This document shows positions 38,022 through 48,900 of a stretch of 64,000 nt of DNA, piece by piece. Location: positions 1-64,000 of the forward strand of contig NZ_SSMW01000036.1 of NCBI RefSeq assembly GCF_004799405.1, given 5' to 3'. The notes under the pieces are model-generated. The model was given only the letters and a program-made list of their open reading frames with translations, was not told the DNA's origin and searched no databases. This stretch comes from Bradyrhizobium sp. GTDB lineage: Bacteria > Pseudomonadota > Alphaproteobacteria > Rhizobiales > Xanthobacteraceae. How positions within the stretch are numbered: position 1 is the stretch's first letter; each line of letters opens with the position of its first letter. Both the position numbers and the translations under genes were made by a program.

Positions 38022-40448
38022 TCAGAAGCGGCTTTCTTCTTCTTCGACCAGAATTTCGCGTTTACCGGCGTGGTTGGCCTGTCCGACGATGCCTTCGAGT
38101 TCCATTCGTTCCATCAGCGAGGCAGCGCGGTTATATCCGATTTGGAGCCGGCGCTGAATGTAGCTGGTCGAGGCCTTGCGGTCGCGCTTGACGATCGCCA
38201 CCGCCTGCGAGAACAGATCGCCGCCGCCGTCGCCGCCCATGCCGGTGGAATCGAACACCGCGCCGTCTTCGTCGGTCGGCTCTTCAGCCGTGACCGCTTC
38301 GAGATATTCCGGCTGGCCCTGCGTTTTGAGGTGGCGCACCACCTTCTCGACTTCTTCGTCCGACACGAAAGGCCCGTGGACGCGGCTGATGCGTCCGCCG
38401 CCGGCCATATAGAGCATGTCGCCCTGTCCGAGCAATTGCTCGGCGCCCATTTCGCCGAGAATGGTGCGGCTGTCGATTTTCGAGGTGACCTGAAACGAGA
38501 TGCGGGTCGGGAAGTTGGCCTTGATGGTGCCGGTGATGACGTCGACCGACGGACGCTGGGTGGCGAGAATCACATGCAGCCCGGCGGCGCGCGCCATCTG
38601 CGCCAGCCGTTGTACCGCGCCTTCGATATCCTTGCCGGCGACCATCATCAGGTCGGCCATTTCATCGACGATGATGACGATGTAGGGCAACGGATCGAGC
38701 TCGAGCTTCTCGTCCTCGTAGACCGCTTTGCCGGTTTCCTTGTCGAAGCCGGTGTGCACGGTGCGGGTCAGCTCTTCGCCCTTGGCTCTGGCTTCCACCA
38801 ACCGCGCATTGTAGCCGTCGATGTTGCGCACGCCGAGCTTGGACATTTTCTTGTAGCGCTCTTCCATTTCGCGCACCGCCCATTTCAGCGCGACCACGGC
38901 CTTCTTCGGATCGGTCACGACCGGCGTCAGCAGATGCGGAATGCCATCATAGACCGAGAGCTCGAGCATCTTCGGGTCGACCATGATCAGCCGGCATTGA
39001 TCGGGCCGCAGGCGGTACACCAGGCTGAGGATCATGGTGTTGATGGCGACCGATTTGCCGGAGCCGGTGGTGCCGGCGATCAACAGATGCGGCATCCGCG
39101 CGAGATCGACGATGATGGATTCGCCGCCGATGTTCTTGCCGAGACAAAGCGGAAGTTTGGCGACCGACTCGTTGCCGTCCTTGACCGACAGCAATTCGCG
39201 CAAATAGACCTTCTCGCGATGCGGGTTCGGCAGTTCGATGCCGATGGCATTGCGGCCGGGCACCACGGCGACGCGCGCCGAGAGCGCGCTCATCGAGCGC
39301 GCGATGTCGTCGGCCAGGCCGATAACGCGGGACGATTTGATGCCGGGCGCGGGCTCCAGTTCGTACAGCGTCACCACCGGGCCGGGATGGGCCTTGACGA
39401 TTTCACCGCGGACGCCGAAATCGCCAAGCACGCCTTCCAGTGCCCGCGAATTGGAGTCCAGCTCCGATTTGCTGAGCGGCTGGCGATCCGAGGCCCTCGG
39501 CGCGGTCAGCACCGAGACCGGCGGCAGTTCGAACTTGTCGGACGATCTGCGCGCCGTCGCGCGCGGCGCGGCCTTCTTGCGCGGCGCGCGGACGGCAGCG
39601 GGGGTTTCCTCATCGTCTTCGTCGAAATCCTCATCGGAACCCGGCGCCAGCGATGGGTTGGCGCGGCCGCCCAGATTCGGCTCCTGGCGCTCGAATGAGC
39701 GTGGTGCCGGCGCACTGGCGACTAACCAGCCATAGGCCAGGGTCAGCAATCGCCACAGCCGCACCTTCGCGCTCATGGCGGCATGAAATGCCCATCCGAG
39801 CGAGATCGCGCCGCGATCGTCCTCTTCGACGAATGGCGCGTCATCGTCCTCGATCGGCGTCAATTCCTCCTCGCGTGGGCGCGAACCGATGCCGCTTGCG
39901 ACCAGGAATGTTGCGACAACAACGGCGCACAGCACGATACCGAGCACGAGACGATAGAGGATGCCGGGCGGACCGAATACCACGGCGGGTGCGCGCACCA
40001 GCGCGTCGCCGACCACGCCGCCGAGCCCGGTCGGCAGCGGCCATGTCCCGCCATGCGGCCAGCAGCTTGCGAATCCGGCAGCCGTGACCGTGCAGAGGAT
40101 CCAGCTCGAAATCCGCAGCGCCTCGCGGTCGAACGTGCGATGGGTCAGCATGCGCCAGCCCCACACCGCCACCGGCAGGATCAGCATGATGGCACCGAGG
40201 CCAAGAATCTGCATCAGGAGGTCGGCGCCGATCGCGCCGGGATAACCGACGACGTTGCGGATCGCGCGCGAAGTGGCGTGGCTGAGGCTCGGGTCCTGCA
40301 CCGACCAGGTCATGATCGCCGCCGCGGCGACCCCGGAAAGCGACAGCAATGCGAGGCCCGCCAGTTCGCGCAACCGCCGCGCCAGCGCGTCGCGGACCGA
40401 CGCCGGCAGTTGACCGACCAGGGGAATCACACGTTCGATCGCCGGCAT
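38022..40448 (-). CDS. ftsK: DNA translocase FtsK
   Basis: It is the septal motor that clears chromosome ends and dimers during division. The 808-residue protein has four hydrophobic helices in the first 200 residues, an acidic and Ala/Pro/Arg-rich linker, the RecA-like motor (GTTGSGKSV with the Walker lysine near 465, [15 protein letters not shown]) and the C-terminal gamma winged helix ([24 protein letters not shown]). The ATG at 40448 fits an AAGG nine bases upstream better than the GTG at 40454. Confidence 0.96.
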   Translation of the reverse strand: MPAIERVIPLVGQLPASVRDALARRLRELAGLALLSLSGVAAAAIMTWSVQDPSLSHATSRAIRNVVGYPGAIGADLLMQILGLGAIMLILPVAVWGWRMLTHRTFDREALRISSWILCTVTAAGFASCWPHGGTWPLPTGLGGVVGDALVRAPAVVFGPPGILYRLVLGIVLCAVVVATFLVASGIGSRPREEELTPIEDDDAPFVEEDDRGAISLGWAFHAAMSAKVRLWRLLTLAYGWLVASAPAPRSFERQEPNLGGRANPSLAPGSDEDFDEDDEETPAAVRAPRKKAAPRATARRSSDKFELPPVSVLTAPRASDRQPLSKSELDSNSRALEGVLGDFGVRGEIVKAHPGPVVTLYELEPAPGIKSSRVIGLADDIARSMSALSARVAVVPGRNAIGIELPNPHREKVYLRELLSVKDGNESVAKLPLCLGKNIGGESIIVDLARMPHLLIAGTTGSGKSVAINTMILSLVYRLRPDQCRLIMVDPKMLELSVYDGIPHLLTPVVTDPKKAVVALKWAVREMEERYKKMSKLGVRNIDGYNARLVEARAKGEELTRTVHTGFDKETGKAVYEDEKLELDPLPYIVIIVDEMADLMMVAGKDIEGAVQRLAQMARAAGLHVILATQRPSVDVITGTIKANFPTRISFQVTSKIDSRTILGEMGAEQLLGQGDMLYMAGGGRISRVHGPFVSDEEVEKVVRHLKTQGQPEYLEAVTAEEPTDEDGAVFDSTGMGGDGGGDLFSQAVAIVKRDRKASTSYIQRRLQIGYNRAASLMERMELEGIVGQANHAGKREILVEEEESRF

Positions 40449-40466
40449 GCTCACGGGCCTTCGCGA

Positions 40467-41681
40467 TTAATCCAGAATTTCGACCAGCCGGTGCAACGCC
40501 TCGGCTGTTGTTTCACTGTCCTGCACCAGCGCCAGGCGAATATAGCCCGCGCCGGGATTGCTGCCGTCGGGTTGCCGCCGCGCCAAATAACTTCCGGGGA
40601 TCACGCGCACGCCGGCATCCCTGTAGAGTTTCACCGTCGCGGCTTCGTCGCCGCCATGGGCCGACACGTCGAGCCAGACGCAGAAGCCGCCGGCGGGACG
40701 ATGATAGCCGTAGCGATTGCCGAGGATCTGGTCGGCGAGATCGAACTTGATTCGGTACAGCCGGCGATTTTCCTCGACATGCGCCTCGTCGCTGTAGGCG
40801 GCGACCGCGACCTGCTGCAGCGGCATCGGCACCTGGGGTGCGGCGACATTGCGCAACTCGTGAAACGCACCGAGGAAGTTCTTGTCGCCAGCAGCAAAGC
40901 CGACCCGCATGCCCGGCAGGTTCGAGCGCTTCGACAGCGACTGAAATGCAACGACGTTGGTAAAATCGGGCCCGGCGCATTCCAGCATGCTGCCCGGCGC
41001 TTCGCTGGTGTAGATCTCCGAATAGCATTCGTCGCTCAGGATCATGAAGCCGAAGCGATCGGCGAGTTTTTTCAGGCGGCCGAAATATTCCCGTGAGGCC
41101 ACCGCGCCCTGCGGGTTCGCCGGCGAGGCGATGTAGATCGCGACGGTGCGCGCCAGCGTCGCATCATCGAGCGCATCGAGGTCGGGGAGGAATCCGTTGG
41201 CAAGCGTGGTCGGCAGATAGATCGTTTCGCAGCCCGCGGCGCGCGCCCCGGCGCCGTAGGCTGGATAAAACGGATTGGGCACCAGGATCGCGGGCTTGCC
41301 CTTGCGCTCGCCGACATAGCGGACGGCCGTGAGCGCGGCGAAAAACAGGCCCTCGCGGCTGCCGTTGAGCACCAGAAGCTCGGTCTCGGGATCGATCCCG
41401 CGGGGCAGGCTGAATCGGGTGGAAAGCCAGTTCGCTGCCGCCCGGCGAAACGGCTCGATGCCCTTGATCAACGGATAGCGGCCGAAATCGGCGATGTGCT
41501 TGGCCAGGACCGGGCCGACGAAGGCGGGAACCGGATGCTGTGGCTCCCCTAACGATAGTGTAATCAAGGGCTTAGCTGGCTGATACGGCGCCAAGAGTTC
41601 GGTCACCCGGGCAAATGGCGAGCGTTCGCTTTCCTGATTGCCGACGCCCTGGGGCGCGCGGGATGAAGCGGTCATTGCCAT
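40467..41681 (-). CDS. dapC: Class I/II aminotransferase, DapC-like
   Basis: It is probably N-succinyldiaminopimelate aminotransferase of lysine and peptidoglycan precursor synthesis. The 404-residue PLP enzyme has VLNGSREGLFF, SPANPQGAVASREYF, ILSDECYSEIY and the PLP lysine in SLSKRSNLPGMRVGF, a pattern I associate with DapC. Other class I aminotransferases cannot be ruled out. The ATG at 41681 (or 41675) begins a normal-length product. ftsK follows after 18 bases. Confidence 0.88.
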   Translation of the reverse strand: MAMTASSRAPQGVGNQESERSPFARVTELLAPYQPAKPLITLSLGEPQHPVPAFVGPVLAKHIADFGRYPLIKGIEPFRRAAANWLSTRFSLPRGIDPETELLVLNGSREGLFFAALTAVRYVGERKGKPAILVPNPFYPAYGAGARAAGCETIYLPTTLANGFLPDLDALDDATLARTVAIYIASPANPQGAVASREYFGRLKKLADRFGFMILSDECYSEIYTSEAPGSMLECAGPDFTNVVAFQSLSKRSNLPGMRVGFAAGDKNFLGAFHELRNVAAPQVPMPLQQVAVAAYSDEAHVEENRRLYRIKFDLADQILGNRYGYHRPAGGFCVWLDVSAHGGDEAATVKLYRDAGVRVIPGSYLARRQPDGSNPGAGYIRLALVQDSETTAEALHRLVEILD

Positions 41682-41882
41682 GCGTGAAGCGCCAGAACTC
41701 TTAAAGGTAGCCGATCGCAGGTCGAGACCGGCCAAAAACAGATCAGACCACCATAGATACGGCGAGGTTAAGACGCGATTAACCATCGAGGCCAGCGGCG
41801 ATTTTGCTGCGGGATCGCCGCCGCTCCGCGAGGATTGTGCCCCCCTCAAACCCCGCCTCGTTGAAAAGAATAGCGCGAGCCC

Positions 41883-41920
41883 AAAAAAAGAGAGGGGCTC
41901 CAGCTTGCGCTGAAGCCCCT
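41883..41920 (-). terminator. Rho-independent terminator of glnK-amtB
   Basis: On the minus strand AGGGGCTTCAGC pairs with GCTGGAGCCCCT (one G-U pair) around a GCAA loop and is followed by CTC and seven T residues. It lies about 80 bases after the amtB stop. Confidence 0.9.
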
Positions 41921-41964
41921 CAACGGTCGGGGCATTGCCGGGTATGTGCCCAAACCGTAGTTCT

Positions 41965-41990
41965 GGGCGCGATCTTGCGAGATCGCGCCC
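41965..41990. repeat. Perfect 11-base hairpin after amtB
   Basis: GGGCGCGATCT and AGATCGCGCCC flank a TGCG loop just beyond the amtB stop codon. No T-run follows on the minus strand, so it may protect the 3' end of the mRNA or help termination together with the next hairpin. Confidence 0.75.
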
Positions 41991-41999
41991 CGGGAGAAC

Positions 42000-43454
42000 T
42001 CACATGTTGTAGGCGCGCTCGGTGTGCTCGGTGATATCGAGGCCTTCACGCTCCACTTCGACGCTGGCGCGCAGGCCGACGATGACATCGACGACCTTGT
42101 AGAGGATCGCCGAGCCGACGCCCGACCACACCAGCGTGGTGGCGACGCCCCAGCACTGCGAGATCATCTGGTCGGCGAACACGTAGTCCTGGACCTTGCC
42201 GATGGTGTAATCCATCACGCCGGTGCCACCGAGCGCCGGATTGACCAGGATGCCGGTGCCGAGGGCGCCGACGATTCCGCCGATACAGTGAACGCCGAAC
42301 ACGTCGAGCGAGTCGTCGTAGCCGAGCGCGTTCTTGATCACGGTGACGAAGAACAGGCAGACCACGCCGACCACCAGACCGAGCACGATCGCGCCCATCG
42401 GACCGGAGTAACCGGCCGCCGGCGTTACCGCCACCAGTCCCGCTACCGCGCCCGAGATTGCGCCGAGCACCGAGGGGTGGCCCTTGGTGATCCATTCGGC
42501 GAACATCCAGGACAGCGCCGCCGCCGCGGTCGCGACGAAGGAGTTGGTCATGGCGAGTGCGGCGCCGCCATTGGCTTCGAGATTCGATCCGGCGTTGAAT
42601 CCGAACCAACCCACCCAGAGCAGCGAGGCGCCGATCATGGACATGGTCAGCGAATGCGGAGCCATCAAATCCTTGCCGTAACCGGTGCGCTTGCCGATCA
42701 GCAGTGCACCGACCAGACCGGCGATACCGGCGTTGATGTGCACCACGGTGCCGCCTGCGAAGTCGATCGCGCCCTTCTTGAAGACCCAGCCGCCGTCGGC
42801 CAGGAAGTCGGTCTTCGCCGTTTCAAAGGCGGCTTGCGCGGCCGTCTTGGCAGCGCCGTCCGCCGCGGTTTCGACCGCCTTGAGCGCCGCCGAGATCGCA
42901 TCCGGTCCGGCCCAATACCAAACCATGTGCGCAATCGGGAAGTAGATCAGCGTCACCCACAGCGGAATAAACAACGCGACCGCGGCGAACTTCATGCGTT
43001 CGGCGAACGCGCCGACGATGAGGGCCGGGGTGATCGCCGCGAATGTCATCTGGAAGCAGACATAGACCAGTTCGGTGATGTTGACGTCGGCGCTGAATGT
43101 CGCCGCCTTGGAGTCCGGCGTCACGCCCATCAGGAAGGCTTTCGAGAAGCCGCCGATGAAGTCAGACCCGCCGGTGAAGGCGAGGCTGTAGCCGTAAAGC
43201 GCCCACAGGATGGTGACAATGCAGACGGTGTAGAATACCTGCATCAGCACCGAGAGCATGTTCTTGGAGCGGACGAGACCACCGTAGAAAAGTGCGAGGC
43301 CCGGGATCGTCATCAACAGCACCAGCACCGTCGATGTCAGCATCCAGGCATTGTCGCCCTTGTTGACAGTTGGCTCCGCGTAGGCAGCGGTCGCGGCGAA
43401 CAGGCCGACTGCGAGGGCCACCAATCCCGCGCTATAGGGACGCTTGAACGTCAT
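42000..43454 (-). CDS. amtB: Ammonium transporter AmtB
   Basis: It conducts ammonia/ammonium across the inner membrane. The 484-residue protein has a cleaved signal peptide (ending AAYAEPTVNKGD) and about eleven helices, with GLALFYGGLVRSKN, the pore histidines in VVHINAGIAGL and FGVHCIGGIVG, and a cytoplasmic tail EGLDITEHTERAYNM that GlnK binds. An Ala-rich periplasmic insert lies near residues 185-215. It follows glnK by 38 bases. Confidence 0.97.
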   Translation of the reverse strand: MTFKRPYSAGLVALAVGLFAATAAYAEPTVNKGDNAWMLTSTVLVLLMTIPGLALFYGGLVRSKNMLSVLMQVFYTVCIVTILWALYGYSLAFTGGSDFIGGFSKAFLMGVTPDSKAATFSADVNITELVYVCFQMTFAAITPALIVGAFAERMKFAAVALFIPLWVTLIYFPIAHMVWYWAGPDAISAALKAVETAADGAAKTAAQAAFETAKTDFLADGGWVFKKGAIDFAGGTVVHINAGIAGLVGALLIGKRTGYGKDLMAPHSLTMSMIGASLLWVGWFGFNAGSNLEANGGAALAMTNSFVATAAAALSWMFAEWITKGHPSVLGAISGAVAGLVAVTPAAGYSGPMGAIVLGLVVGVVCLFFVTVIKNALGYDDSLDVFGVHCIGGIVGALGTGILVNPALGGTGVMDYTIGKVQDYVFADQMISQCWGVATTLVWSGVGSAILYKVVDVIVGLRASVEVEREGLDITEHTERAYNM

Positions 43455-43492
43455 TTTGTTTTACTCCTGATTGGATAAGGTTGAGCGCGAAA

Positions 43493-44136
<644 letters not shown>

Positions 44137-44268
44137 TTACCACCAAGCCTCGCCGTGCTGCGAAATATCGAGGCCTTCCAGCTCATGTTCGCGGGGCGAC
44201 CCGTAAACGAATATCTTGCCGCCGGACCAAACCAGGGTAAGCCGCGACACCGACGCGACGCATTGTGA
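44137..44268 (-). pseudogene. Remnant of a second amtB C-terminus
   Basis: Directly after the second glnK stop, one minus-strand frame reads SQC, then LTLVWSGG, and ends EHELEGLDISQHGEAWW before TAA at 44137. The intact AmtB in this window ends with SQC...TTLVWSG...EGLDITEHTERAYNM, so the segment looks like the tail of another amtB from which almost everything else was deleted. There is no credible start codon of its own with a ribosome site. The match rests on short motifs and is not certain. Confidence 0.55.
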
Positions 44269-44270
44269 TC

Positions 44271-44669
<399 letters not shown>

Positions 44670-44864
44670 TCAAGTTTGGCATCTTTCCGCGCCAATGGCA
44701 CAAAAAGTTGTAGGACCCAACGAAAAACAATGGCGATAGCCATATGGCCCCGCGCCGCCCGATCCGGATTTTTGACCCACATCATTGATATCAATAGTGT
44801 TTTTTAGCGCCTTTTGACGTGGGCCATCAGGTCGCAAATTCGAAACGGTAAACGGCTGCACTCC

Positions 44865-45725
44865 TCACCTGCGTTCGCGGAGCGAACCTTCCTGCGCGAC
44901 CGAGGCCACCAGCGTGCCGTCCTGCTTGAAGATCATGCCGCGGGTCAGGCCGCGCCCGTCTTGCGCGCTCGGAGAGTCCTGGGCGTAAAGCAGCCATTCG
45001 TCGGCCCGGAACGGGCGATGAAACCACATCGCGTGATCGAGGCTCGCCGGCATCATGCGCTTGTCGAACAAGGTGCGGCCGTAGCGCGCCATCGCCGCGT
45101 CGAGCAGCGAAAAATCCGACGCATAGGCCAGCGCGCACATGTGCAGCGCCGGATCGTCCGGCAGTTTCGAGGCGGTGCGGATCCAGACATGGATGCGGCC
45201 GTCCTCGATCTTCTGGCCGAAATAGCGTCCGAGCTCGACCGGGCGCAGTTCGATCGGGCGGTCGGATTCATAGTAGCGGCGGATGAATTCCGGCATATCG
45301 CGAAACATCGGCTGCTTGGCGACTTCTTCGGCGGTGAGTTTCTCCGGCGGCGGCACCTCCGGCATCTTGTCCTGATGATCGAACGAGGCTTGCTCGTTGA
45401 CATGAAACGACACCATGATCGAAAAGATCGCGTTGCCGTGCTGGATCGCAGTGACCCGGCGGGTCGAATAGCTCTTGCCGTCGCGCAAGCGTTCGACCTC
45501 GTAGATGATCGGAATCTGCGGATCGCCCGGCAGGATGAAATAGCAGTGCAGCGAGTGCGGCAGGCGGCCTTCGACGGTGCGGCAGGCGGCCACCATCGCC
45601 TGCCCGATCACCTGGCCGCCGAACACCCGCTGCCAGCTCGTCTTCGGACTGTTGCCGCGGAACATGTTCACCTCGATCGGCTCGAGATCGAGGATGGAAA
45701 TCAGGTCAATCAGGCCCTTGGACAT
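44865..45725 (-). CDS. tesB: Acyl-CoA thioesterase II
   Basis: It hydrolyses acyl-CoA to free acid and CoA. The 286-residue double-hotdog protein has FRGNSPKTSWQRVFGGQVIGQA, RRVTAIQHGNAIFSIMVSF and the C-terminal catalytic segment SLDHAMWFHRPFRADEWLLYAQDSPSA, with its Asp and Gln. It is divergent from the FAD hydroxylase gene. Confidence 0.95.
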   Translation of the reverse strand: MSKGLIDLISILDLEPIEVNMFRGNSPKTSWQRVFGGQVIGQAMVAACRTVEGRLPHSLHCYFILPGDPQIPIIYEVERLRDGKSYSTRRVTAIQHGNAIFSIMVSFHVNEQASFDHQDKMPEVPPPEKLTAEEVAKQPMFRDMPEFIRRYYESDRPIELRPVELGRYFGQKIEDGRIHVWIRTASKLPDDPALHMCALAYASDFSLLDAAMARYGRTLFDKRMMPASLDHAMWFHRPFRADEWLLYAQDSPSAQDGRGLTRGMIFKQDGTLVASVAQEGSLRERR

Positions 45726-45826
45726 CGACGCGCTTTCGATTGGGTCGTCATTTGCGGGTTCGAAGCGTGGCTTCGTCCCGCAGTGACGGGTGTTTGGTGA
45801 ACCTGTTTCGCCCAGCTATACTCCGG

Positions 45827-45854
45827 GTGCAAGAGCGTGAGTGCAAGAGCGTGA
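45827..45854. repeat. 14-base direct tandem repeat
   Basis: GTGCAAGAGCGTGA occurs twice in tandem, followed by GTGA, just before the start of the FAD hydroxylase. It may be a recent slippage duplication in the leader. Confidence 0.8.
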
Positions 45855-45869
45855 GTGAGCAGGTTTGAC

Positions 45870-47090
45870 ATGTCGGGACAGCGAAGCATTGTCATTGGCG
45901 GAGGCGCGTTTGCGGGACTGGCGCTGGCGCTGGCGCTGCGACAGGGCCTCGGTGCGGATATTGCAATTATCGTGGCCGATCCGGCGCTGGCGACGCGGCC
46001 GAGCCGCGACCCGCGCACCACCGCCATCGTCGCCGCCTGCCGCCGGCTGTTCGCTGCCATCGGGGTGTGGGACCAGGTCGCGGGGGACGCCCAGCCGATC
46101 CTCGACATGGTGGTCACCGATTCCAGGCTGGGAGACGCGACCCGTCCGGTGTTCCTGACCTTTGCAGGCAATGTCGAGCCGGACGAACCGTTCGCGCACA
46201 TGATCGAAAACCGTCATCTGATCGATGCGCTGGTCGCACGCGCGAAGGCCGACGGCATCGACCTTCGCGCAACCGCGGTGACGACATTCGATTCGCGTCC
46301 CGAGGGCGTGGATGTAACGCTCGGTGACGGCAGCATCGTCGAGGCGAGCCTGATGGTGGCGGCCGACGGCGCGCGCTCGAGATTGCGCGAACGCGCCGGG
46401 ATCGCCACCCATGGCTGGGATTACGATCAATCCGGGATTGTCGTCACGGTCGGCCATGAACGCGATCATCACGGCCGCGCCGAGGAGCATTTTCTTGCCG
46501 CCGGGCCGTTCGCGATCCTGCCGCTGACGGGGCAGCGCTCCTCGCTGGTGTGGACCGAGGACCGCGCCGAGGCCGCGCGCATCATCGCCTTGAGCGAAGA
46601 CGAGTTTCACGGCGAACTCGAGCAGCGCTTTGGATTGCATCTCGGTGAGATCAGGACGCTGGACCAGCCGCGGGCGTTTCCGCTTTCCTATTTCGTCGCG
46701 CGCTCTTTCATCGGCGAACGGCTGGCGCTGGTCGGCGACGCTGCGCACGTGATTCACCCGATCGCGGGCCAGGGGCTCAATATGGGCCTGAAGGACGTCG
46801 CGGCGCTCGCCGAGGTGATCGTCGACGCGGCGCGGCTCGGCATCGACCTCGGTCAGGCCGATGTGCTCGATCGCTATCAGCGCTGGCGGCGGTTCGATAC
46901 CATGGCGATGGGGCTTGCCACCAATTCGCTCAATCTGTTGTTCTCGAACAAATCGAGTTTGTTGCGCGCGGTGCGCGATATCGGACTGGGTCTGGTCGAT
47001 CGCGCTCCACCGCTGAAAAGTCTGTTCATCCGCCAGGCCGCCGGGCTCACGGGCGAGGTGCCGCGGCTGCTCAAGGGCGAGGCGTTGTAA
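45870..47090 (+). CDS. UbiH/UbiF/VisC-family FAD-dependent hydroxylase
   Basis: It is probably a ubiquinone-biosynthesis ring hydroxylase. From the ATG at 45870 the product has 406 residues, with the FAD fold IVIGGGAFAGLALALAL, the DG motif VAADGARSRLRE and the GD motif LALVGDAAHVIHPIAGQGLNMGLKDVAALAE, the last a UbiH-family signature. Which ring position it modifies cannot be told. A GTG at 45855 is an alternative start, but AGG lies six bases before the ATG. Confidence 0.92.
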   Translation: MSGQRSIVIGGGAFAGLALALALRQGLGADIAIIVADPALATRPSRDPRTTAIVAACRRLFAAIGVWDQVAGDAQPILDMVVTDSRLGDATRPVFLTFAGNVEPDEPFAHMIENRHLIDALVARAKADGIDLRATAVTTFDSRPEGVDVTLGDGSIVEASLMVAADGARSRLRERAGIATHGWDYDQSGIVVTVGHERDHHGRAEEHFLAAGPFAILPLTGQRSSLVWTEDRAEAARIIALSEDEFHGELEQRFGLHLGEIRTLDQPRAFPLSYFVARSFIGERLALVGDAAHVIHPIAGQGLNMGLKDVAALAEVIVDAARLGIDLGQADVLDRYQRWRRFDTMAMGLATNSLNLLFSNKSSLLRAVRDIGLGLVDRAPPLKSLFIRQAAGLTGEVPRLLKGEAL

Positions 47091-47093
47091 CGA

Positions 47094-48035
47094 TCAACGC
47101 GCGCCGCCGGCGAGAATGAAAGCCGCCACCGAATCGACCAGGGTCGCATCCAGCGCCCGATCCGGCTGGTTGTAGGCTTCAAGGTCGTCCGTCTCATCGG
47201 CAACGTCGACCAGGACATGGTTCATGTCCGGAATCCACACCGTCTTCGCCACCGGAGACGCCGCCGAAAGTGCGGCAAAATCCACGCGCGCCACCTGCCG
47301 GTCGCGGCCGCCGCCGACGATCAGCGTCGGCTGATCGACCAGTTTTAGCGGATCGATCGGGTCTTCCGTAAAGGCCGAGGCGACCCCGGGCTGCATCGAT
47401 GGGGGGATCGACAGCCCCCGTGGCGGCGGATCGACGATCTGGCCGGCCATGATGGCGTCGATGGCGGCCTCGATCGGCTTGAGCACGTCGGAGGGGAGTT
47501 CTTTCTTTTCAAGCTGAGCCTTGACCAGGTCGCCCTGCCGACGTGCCGCGGTGACCAGCAAGACAAGCCGGTCGATCGGTACCCGCCGCGCCGTCAGGAT
47601 CGCGACCAGTCCGCCCTCGCTATGCCCGACCACGACTATCTTGGAGAATTTCCCGCCGCTGCGGAGATGGTTCACCAGCGCCGTTGCATCGTCGACATAA
47701 TCCTTGAAGCGGAAATCCTCCGGTCGCCCGAATTCCGGCTTCCATCCGCCGGCGCCGCGCTTGTCGTAACGAAGCGTCGCTATTTTGCGCGCGACCAGTT
47801 GCTCCGAGAGTTTCTTCAACGTCGCAGGTTTGACCTGCGGTCCATTGCCGTCATGGTCGGTGGATCCGGAGCCTGCGATCAAAAGTGCCACGGGCGGGTG
47901 CTCGACATCGGGCGGGACCGTCAGCACGGCGTCGATGGCGCCGACCCGGATCTTGCTTTCTTCGGCGGATGCGTTCACGGCCATATCGCAGAGGCCAAGC
48001 ATCACGAGCGCAGGAATAAGGGTCCAGGCGCGCAT
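47094..48035 (-). CDS. Exported alpha/beta hydrolase
   Basis: The 313-residue product has a signal peptide (MRAWTLIPALVMLGLCDMAVNASA) and an alpha/beta hydrolase fold: LLIAGSGSTDHDGN with the oxyanion region, LRYDKRGAGGW, the nucleophile elbow VVGHSEGGLVA, and a late Asp/His (VGGGRDRQVA, DMNHVLVD). The substrate is unknown. It lies three bases downstream of the Trm112-like gene and converges with the FAD hydroxylase, three bases separating the two stop codons. Confidence 0.9.
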   Translation of the reverse strand: MRAWTLIPALVMLGLCDMAVNASAEESKIRVGAIDAVLTVPPDVEHPPVALLIAGSGSTDHDGNGPQVKPATLKKLSEQLVARKIATLRYDKRGAGGWKPEFGRPEDFRFKDYVDDATALVNHLRSGGKFSKIVVVGHSEGGLVAILTARRVPIDRLVLLVTAARRQGDLVKAQLEKKELPSDVLKPIEAAIDAIMAGQIVDPPPRGLSIPPSMQPGVASAFTEDPIDPLKLVDQPTLIVGGGRDRQVARVDFAALSAASPVAKTVWIPDMNHVLVDVADETDDLEAYNQPDRALDATLVDSVAAFILAGGAR

Positions 48036-48038
48036 CGG

Positions 48039-48236
48039 CTAATCGATCTTCCGCGCCTCTTCCGGCAGCATGATCGGAATGCCGTCGCGGATCGGATAAG
48101 CGAGTTTCGCCGAGCGCGAGATCAGCTCCTGCCGCGCCGAATCGAATTCGAGCGGCCCCTTGGTCAGCGGGCAGACCAGAATTTCCAGGAGCTTGGGATC
48201 GACGGTGGCTTCGGGGCGTTCGGGCGAGGTGGTCAT
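48039..48236 (-). CDS. Trm112 / UPF0434 family small protein
   Basis: The 65-residue protein has [17 protein letters not shown] and [16 protein letters not shown], the signature of the family related to eukaryotic Trm112, a small activator of methyltransferases. Only one cysteine is present, so it would not bind zinc in the eukaryotic way. The ATG at 48236 gives the normal size. Confidence 0.92.
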   Translation of the reverse strand: MTTSPERPEATVDPKLLEILVCPLTKGPLEFDSARQELISRSAKLAYPIRDGIPIMLPEEARKID

Positions 48237-48299
48237 GCGCGGCTCCGGCGTGGGTTTTCGCATCTGTAGCATATCGTATCAAAGCCCGCAGTCGCGTGC

Positions 48300-48833
48300 C
48301 TATTGCGAGGCGAACCGGAGCAGTTCCGCAACGACTTTCGCCTGCCCTGCTTGCGACAGCGGCTTGTCGGACAGCGCAAAGCCGACAAACGCCCAATAGA
48401 GAATCTGCGCGCGCGCCCGCGCCACATCGGGCGAAAGCCCGGATGACTTGAGAAGGTTTTCCACATAGCCCAGCCGGCGCCGGTCGATCGCCTGCACGGT
48501 GGTCCGCGCCAGCGGATCGAAAGTTGCCCAGGTGCGCACCGCATTTTCCAGCGCCAGCCTGCCGCCGAACGCCCGGCGCAGCAGCGCGGCCGTCAGGTTT
48601 TGTTCCGGCGAAGCCTCGAGATCCCTGATGATCTGCTCGGCAGCGACCTCGCGCCAATGCTTGAGGATTGCAGCGTGATAGGCGCCGATGTCGGTGAAAT
48701 GCCAGTAAAAGCTGCCCCGCGATACGCCCATCGCCTTGGCCAGCGGCTCGGCCTTCAGCGCCGTGAAGCCGCTCCTGGCGAGGGTCTTGAGGCCTTGGTC
48801 GAGCCAGTCCCCGGCCGAGAGCTGATCGGTCAT
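48300..48833 (-). CDS. TetR-family transcriptional regulator
   Basis: The 177-residue protein has an N-terminal helix-turn-helix (FTALKAEPLAKAMGVSRGSFYWHF) and a ligand-binding helical C-terminal domain. The ATG at 48833 has AGGGG upstream; a second ATG at 48860 would sit inside operator 1. It is divergent from a small membrane protein, with two palindromes between them, so it probably controls that gene and itself. The inducer is unknown. Confidence 0.92.
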   Translation of the reverse strand: MTDQLSAGDWLDQGLKTLARSGFTALKAEPLAKAMGVSRGSFYWHFTDIGAYHAAILKHWREVAAEQIIRDLEASPEQNLTAALLRRAFGGRLALENAVRTWATFDPLARTTVQAIDRRRLGYVENLLKSSGLSPDVARARAQILYWAFVGFALSDKPLSQAGQAKVVAELLRFASQ

Positions 48834-48858
48834 GCTGTCACCCCTGCGACAAGTTACC

Positions 48859-48872
48859 ATACACTACTGTAT
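48859..48872. promoter_or_regulatory. TetR operator-like palindrome 1
   Basis: ATACA-CTAC-TGTAT, close to the TetR gene start. The half-site matches that of the second palindrome at 48901. Confidence 0.6.
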
Positions 48873-48900
48873 TGACAGTCGCCAGCGGCTTCGGCATAGA

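Larger units (their letters stand above)
41682..41999. other. Intergenic region between dapC-like gene and amtB
   Basis: No gene is visible. It holds the amtB terminator (41883-41920), a second hairpin (41965-41990) and presumably the dapC-ftsK promoter. Confidence 0.6.

Noticed and set aside
38016-39698. 560-residue open frame antisense to ftsK
   Set aside because: It is a codon-usage shadow of ftsK with no recognisable motif or ribosome site.
42024-43478. 484-residue open frame antisense to amtB
   Set aside because: Asp/His/Arg-rich shadow of a clear membrane transporter gene.
44697-44714. TGGCAC...TTGTA as a sigma-54 promoter near the second glnK
   Set aside because: It points away from glnK, its spacing is one base too long and the -12 GC is missing.
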